A stretch of DNA of 64,000 nucleotides, taken from Cobetia sp. L2A1 (GTDB lineage Bacteria > Pseudomonadota > Gammaproteobacteria > Pseudomonadales > Halomonadaceae). Positions 62,857 through 64,000 of this stretch are shown one piece after another. The translations under genes and the position numbers were made by a program. The notes beneath the pieces were generated by a model that made no database searches, had not been told where the DNA came from, and was given only the letters and a program-made list of their open reading frames with translations. The DNA lies in the NCBI RefSeq assembly GCF_009796845.1, contig NZ_CP047025.1, positions 2,604,001-2,668,000 on the forward strand, in the 5' to 3' direction. The stretch's first letter is position 1; every line of letters begins with the position of its first letter.

Positions 62857-64000
62857 TCAGGACAGCGCTGGGGCTCCGAGAAGTGCTTTCACTTCAACAT
62901 ACTCAGCCAGCCCCTCATCACCCCACTCACGGCCATTCCCTGACTGCTTGTAGCCACCGAACGGTGCATCAAAGGAGAACTCAGCGCCCTGCATATAGCA
63001 CTGTCCTGCCTGCATGCAACGTGCGATCGGCAGGGCTGCCTCGGCGTCACGGGCATAGACGGCGGATGACAGACCATAGACGCTATCGTTGGCGATCGCG
63101 ATGCCCTGCTCCAGGGTATCGTAGGGCAGGATACACAGCACCGGCCCGAAGATTTCTTCGCGCGCGATTTCCTGCTCATTGCTGACATTGGTGAAGATGG
63201 TCGGGCGCACATAACAGCCTTTATCCAGACCTTCCGGTGCCTCGACACCGCCGAGTGCCAACTCGACGCCGTCATCAATGGCGCGCTGCACCAGGTGCAG
63301 TACTCGCTCGCGCTGAAGCTGGGACACCAGCGGCCCCATGGTGGTCGCCGGATCCGTCGGGTCACCGACCACCTGCTCACCTGCGATCTCGACGGCCAGT
63401 CGAGTGGCCTCTTCAAGACGTGAGCGCGGCACCAGCAGGCGCGTGAAGGCATCGCAGGTCTGACCGGTGTTGGCCATGATGTTCTCGACACCCATGCGCA
63501 CCGCCGCAGCCATGTCAGCATCTTCCGTCACCAACAGAGGTGACTTGCCACCCAGTTCCTGGCAGACGCGCTTGACGGTCGGTGCCGCACTTTCCGCGAC
63601 CTTGCTGCCTGCCGCGGTAGAGCCGGTGAAGGAGACCATGTCCACCTGCGGATGACCGGACATCACCGGGCCGATCTCATGCCCTTCTCCCGTCACCACA
63701 TTGAAGACACCTGCAGGCAAGCCGACCTTCTCGAAGATCTCGGCCATGATGAAGTCCTGCAGCGGCGTCTGCTCCGCTGGCTTGGCGATGACGGTACAGC
63801 CGGCCGCCAGTGCCGGTGCCAGCTTGCCGATCAACTGGTGCAGCGGATAATTCCACGGATTGATCAGCGAACACACGCCGATGGGCTCACGCATCAGGAT
63901 GACATCGCCCTTGCGCTCATCTTCTTCCATACGGAAGGCACGCTCGGCGTAGTAGCGCATGCCTTCAATGGGACCTTCGACATGCATGGCACCCACGAGC
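62857..64000 (-). CDS. Aldehyde dehydrogenase (5' partial, continues past the right edge)
   Basis: The visible 380 residues are the C-terminal part of an NAD-dependent aldehyde dehydrogenase: INPWNYPLHQLIGKLAPALAAG, FTGSTAAGSKVAE, CQELGGKSPLLV (Glu), NTGQTCDAFTRLLVP (catalytic Cys) and EEIFGPVLCI. The frame is open to the window edge, so the start lies outside. Substrate not determinable; the family is broad. Confidence 0.9.
   Translation of the reverse strand, partial: LVGAMHVEGPIEGMRYYAERAFRMEEDERKGDVILMREPIGVCSLINPWNYPLHQLIGKLAPALAAGCTVIAKPAEQTPLQDFIMAEIFEKVGLPAGVFNVVTGEGHEIGPVMSGHPQVDMVSFTGSTAAGSKVAESAAPTVKRVCQELGGKSPLLVTEDADMAAAVRMGVENIMANTGQTCDAFTRLLVPRSRLEEATRLAVEIAGEQVVGDPTDPATTMGPLVSQLQRERVLHLVQRAIDDGVELALGGVEAPEGLDKGCYVRPTIFTNVSNEQEIAREEIFGPVLCILPYDTLEQGIAIANDSVYGLSSAVYARDAEAALPIARCMQAGQCYMQGAEFSFDAPFGGYKQSGNGREWGDEGLAEYVEVKALLGAPALS

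Noticed and set aside
1..64000. CRISPR arrays, tRNA and rRNA genes
   Set aside because: No regularly spaced repeats beyond the short tandem arrays listed, and no cloverleaf or rRNA sequence was recognised; a tRNA could be missed by eye.

Overview
The window looks like a chromosomal segment of a marine or halophilic gammaproteobacterium, most likely Halomonadaceae (Halomonas/Cobetia type). That placement is inferred from moderately high GC, many TRAP and sodium-symporter systems, the urt-ure arrangement and the protein sequences; no rRNA or tRNA gene is visible to confirm it. Catabolic operons occupy both flanks and a mobile, partly decayed island sits in the middle.

Region 1 (1-13424, + strand): a sugar-acid catabolic operon. 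It holds a PdxA-like dehydrogenase (5' end off the window), a mandelate-racemase-type aldonate dehydratase, an AraD1/GguC-type FAH-fold dehydratase, two COG3618 lactonases, a beta-propeller protein, an alpha-ketoglutarate-semialdehyde dehydrogenase and a TRAP transporter with one DctQM pair but three DctP binding proteins. Together they suggest uptake of an aldonic acid or lactone and its conversion to 2-oxoglutarate without phosphorylation. A Tat-exported nicotinamidase-like protein and a second, orphan TRAP operon (- strand) follow.

Region 2 (18228-31930, - strand): zinc, nickel and urea nitrogen. A CobW-family GTPase has a convincing Zur operator upstream. The complete order urtABCDE-ureDABCEFG-ureJ follows, and the first gene is preceded by a sigma-54 promoter with two NtrC-like sites.

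Region 3 (about 31960-46200): accessory island. A translationally coupled module encodes three different tyrosine recombinases (330, 815 and 899 aa) and a 270-aa protein of unknown function. Behind it lie a truncated RidA, a truncated MbcA/ParS-type antitoxin with no toxin, an IS30 element whose transposase has an in-frame amber codon, a lipoprotein, and the C-terminal part of a conjugation protein (TraN). A two-gene module (unknown protein plus SF2 helicase) ends the island. A perfect 17-bp direct repeat lies in front of both the recombinase module and the helicase module. This island is the best candidate for a poorly described element.

Region 4 (46963-64000): more catabolism. It contains a PL15-like lyase with an acyltransferase and a sodium:solute symporter (- strand); a TmpA/TmpB-like oxygenase pair predicted to release phosphate from trimethylammonioethylphosphonate, with a LysR gene; a second LysR gene; a VOC-ALDH-enolase-GMC oxidoreductase cluster with an IclR regulator; and an aldehyde dehydrogenase running off the right edge.
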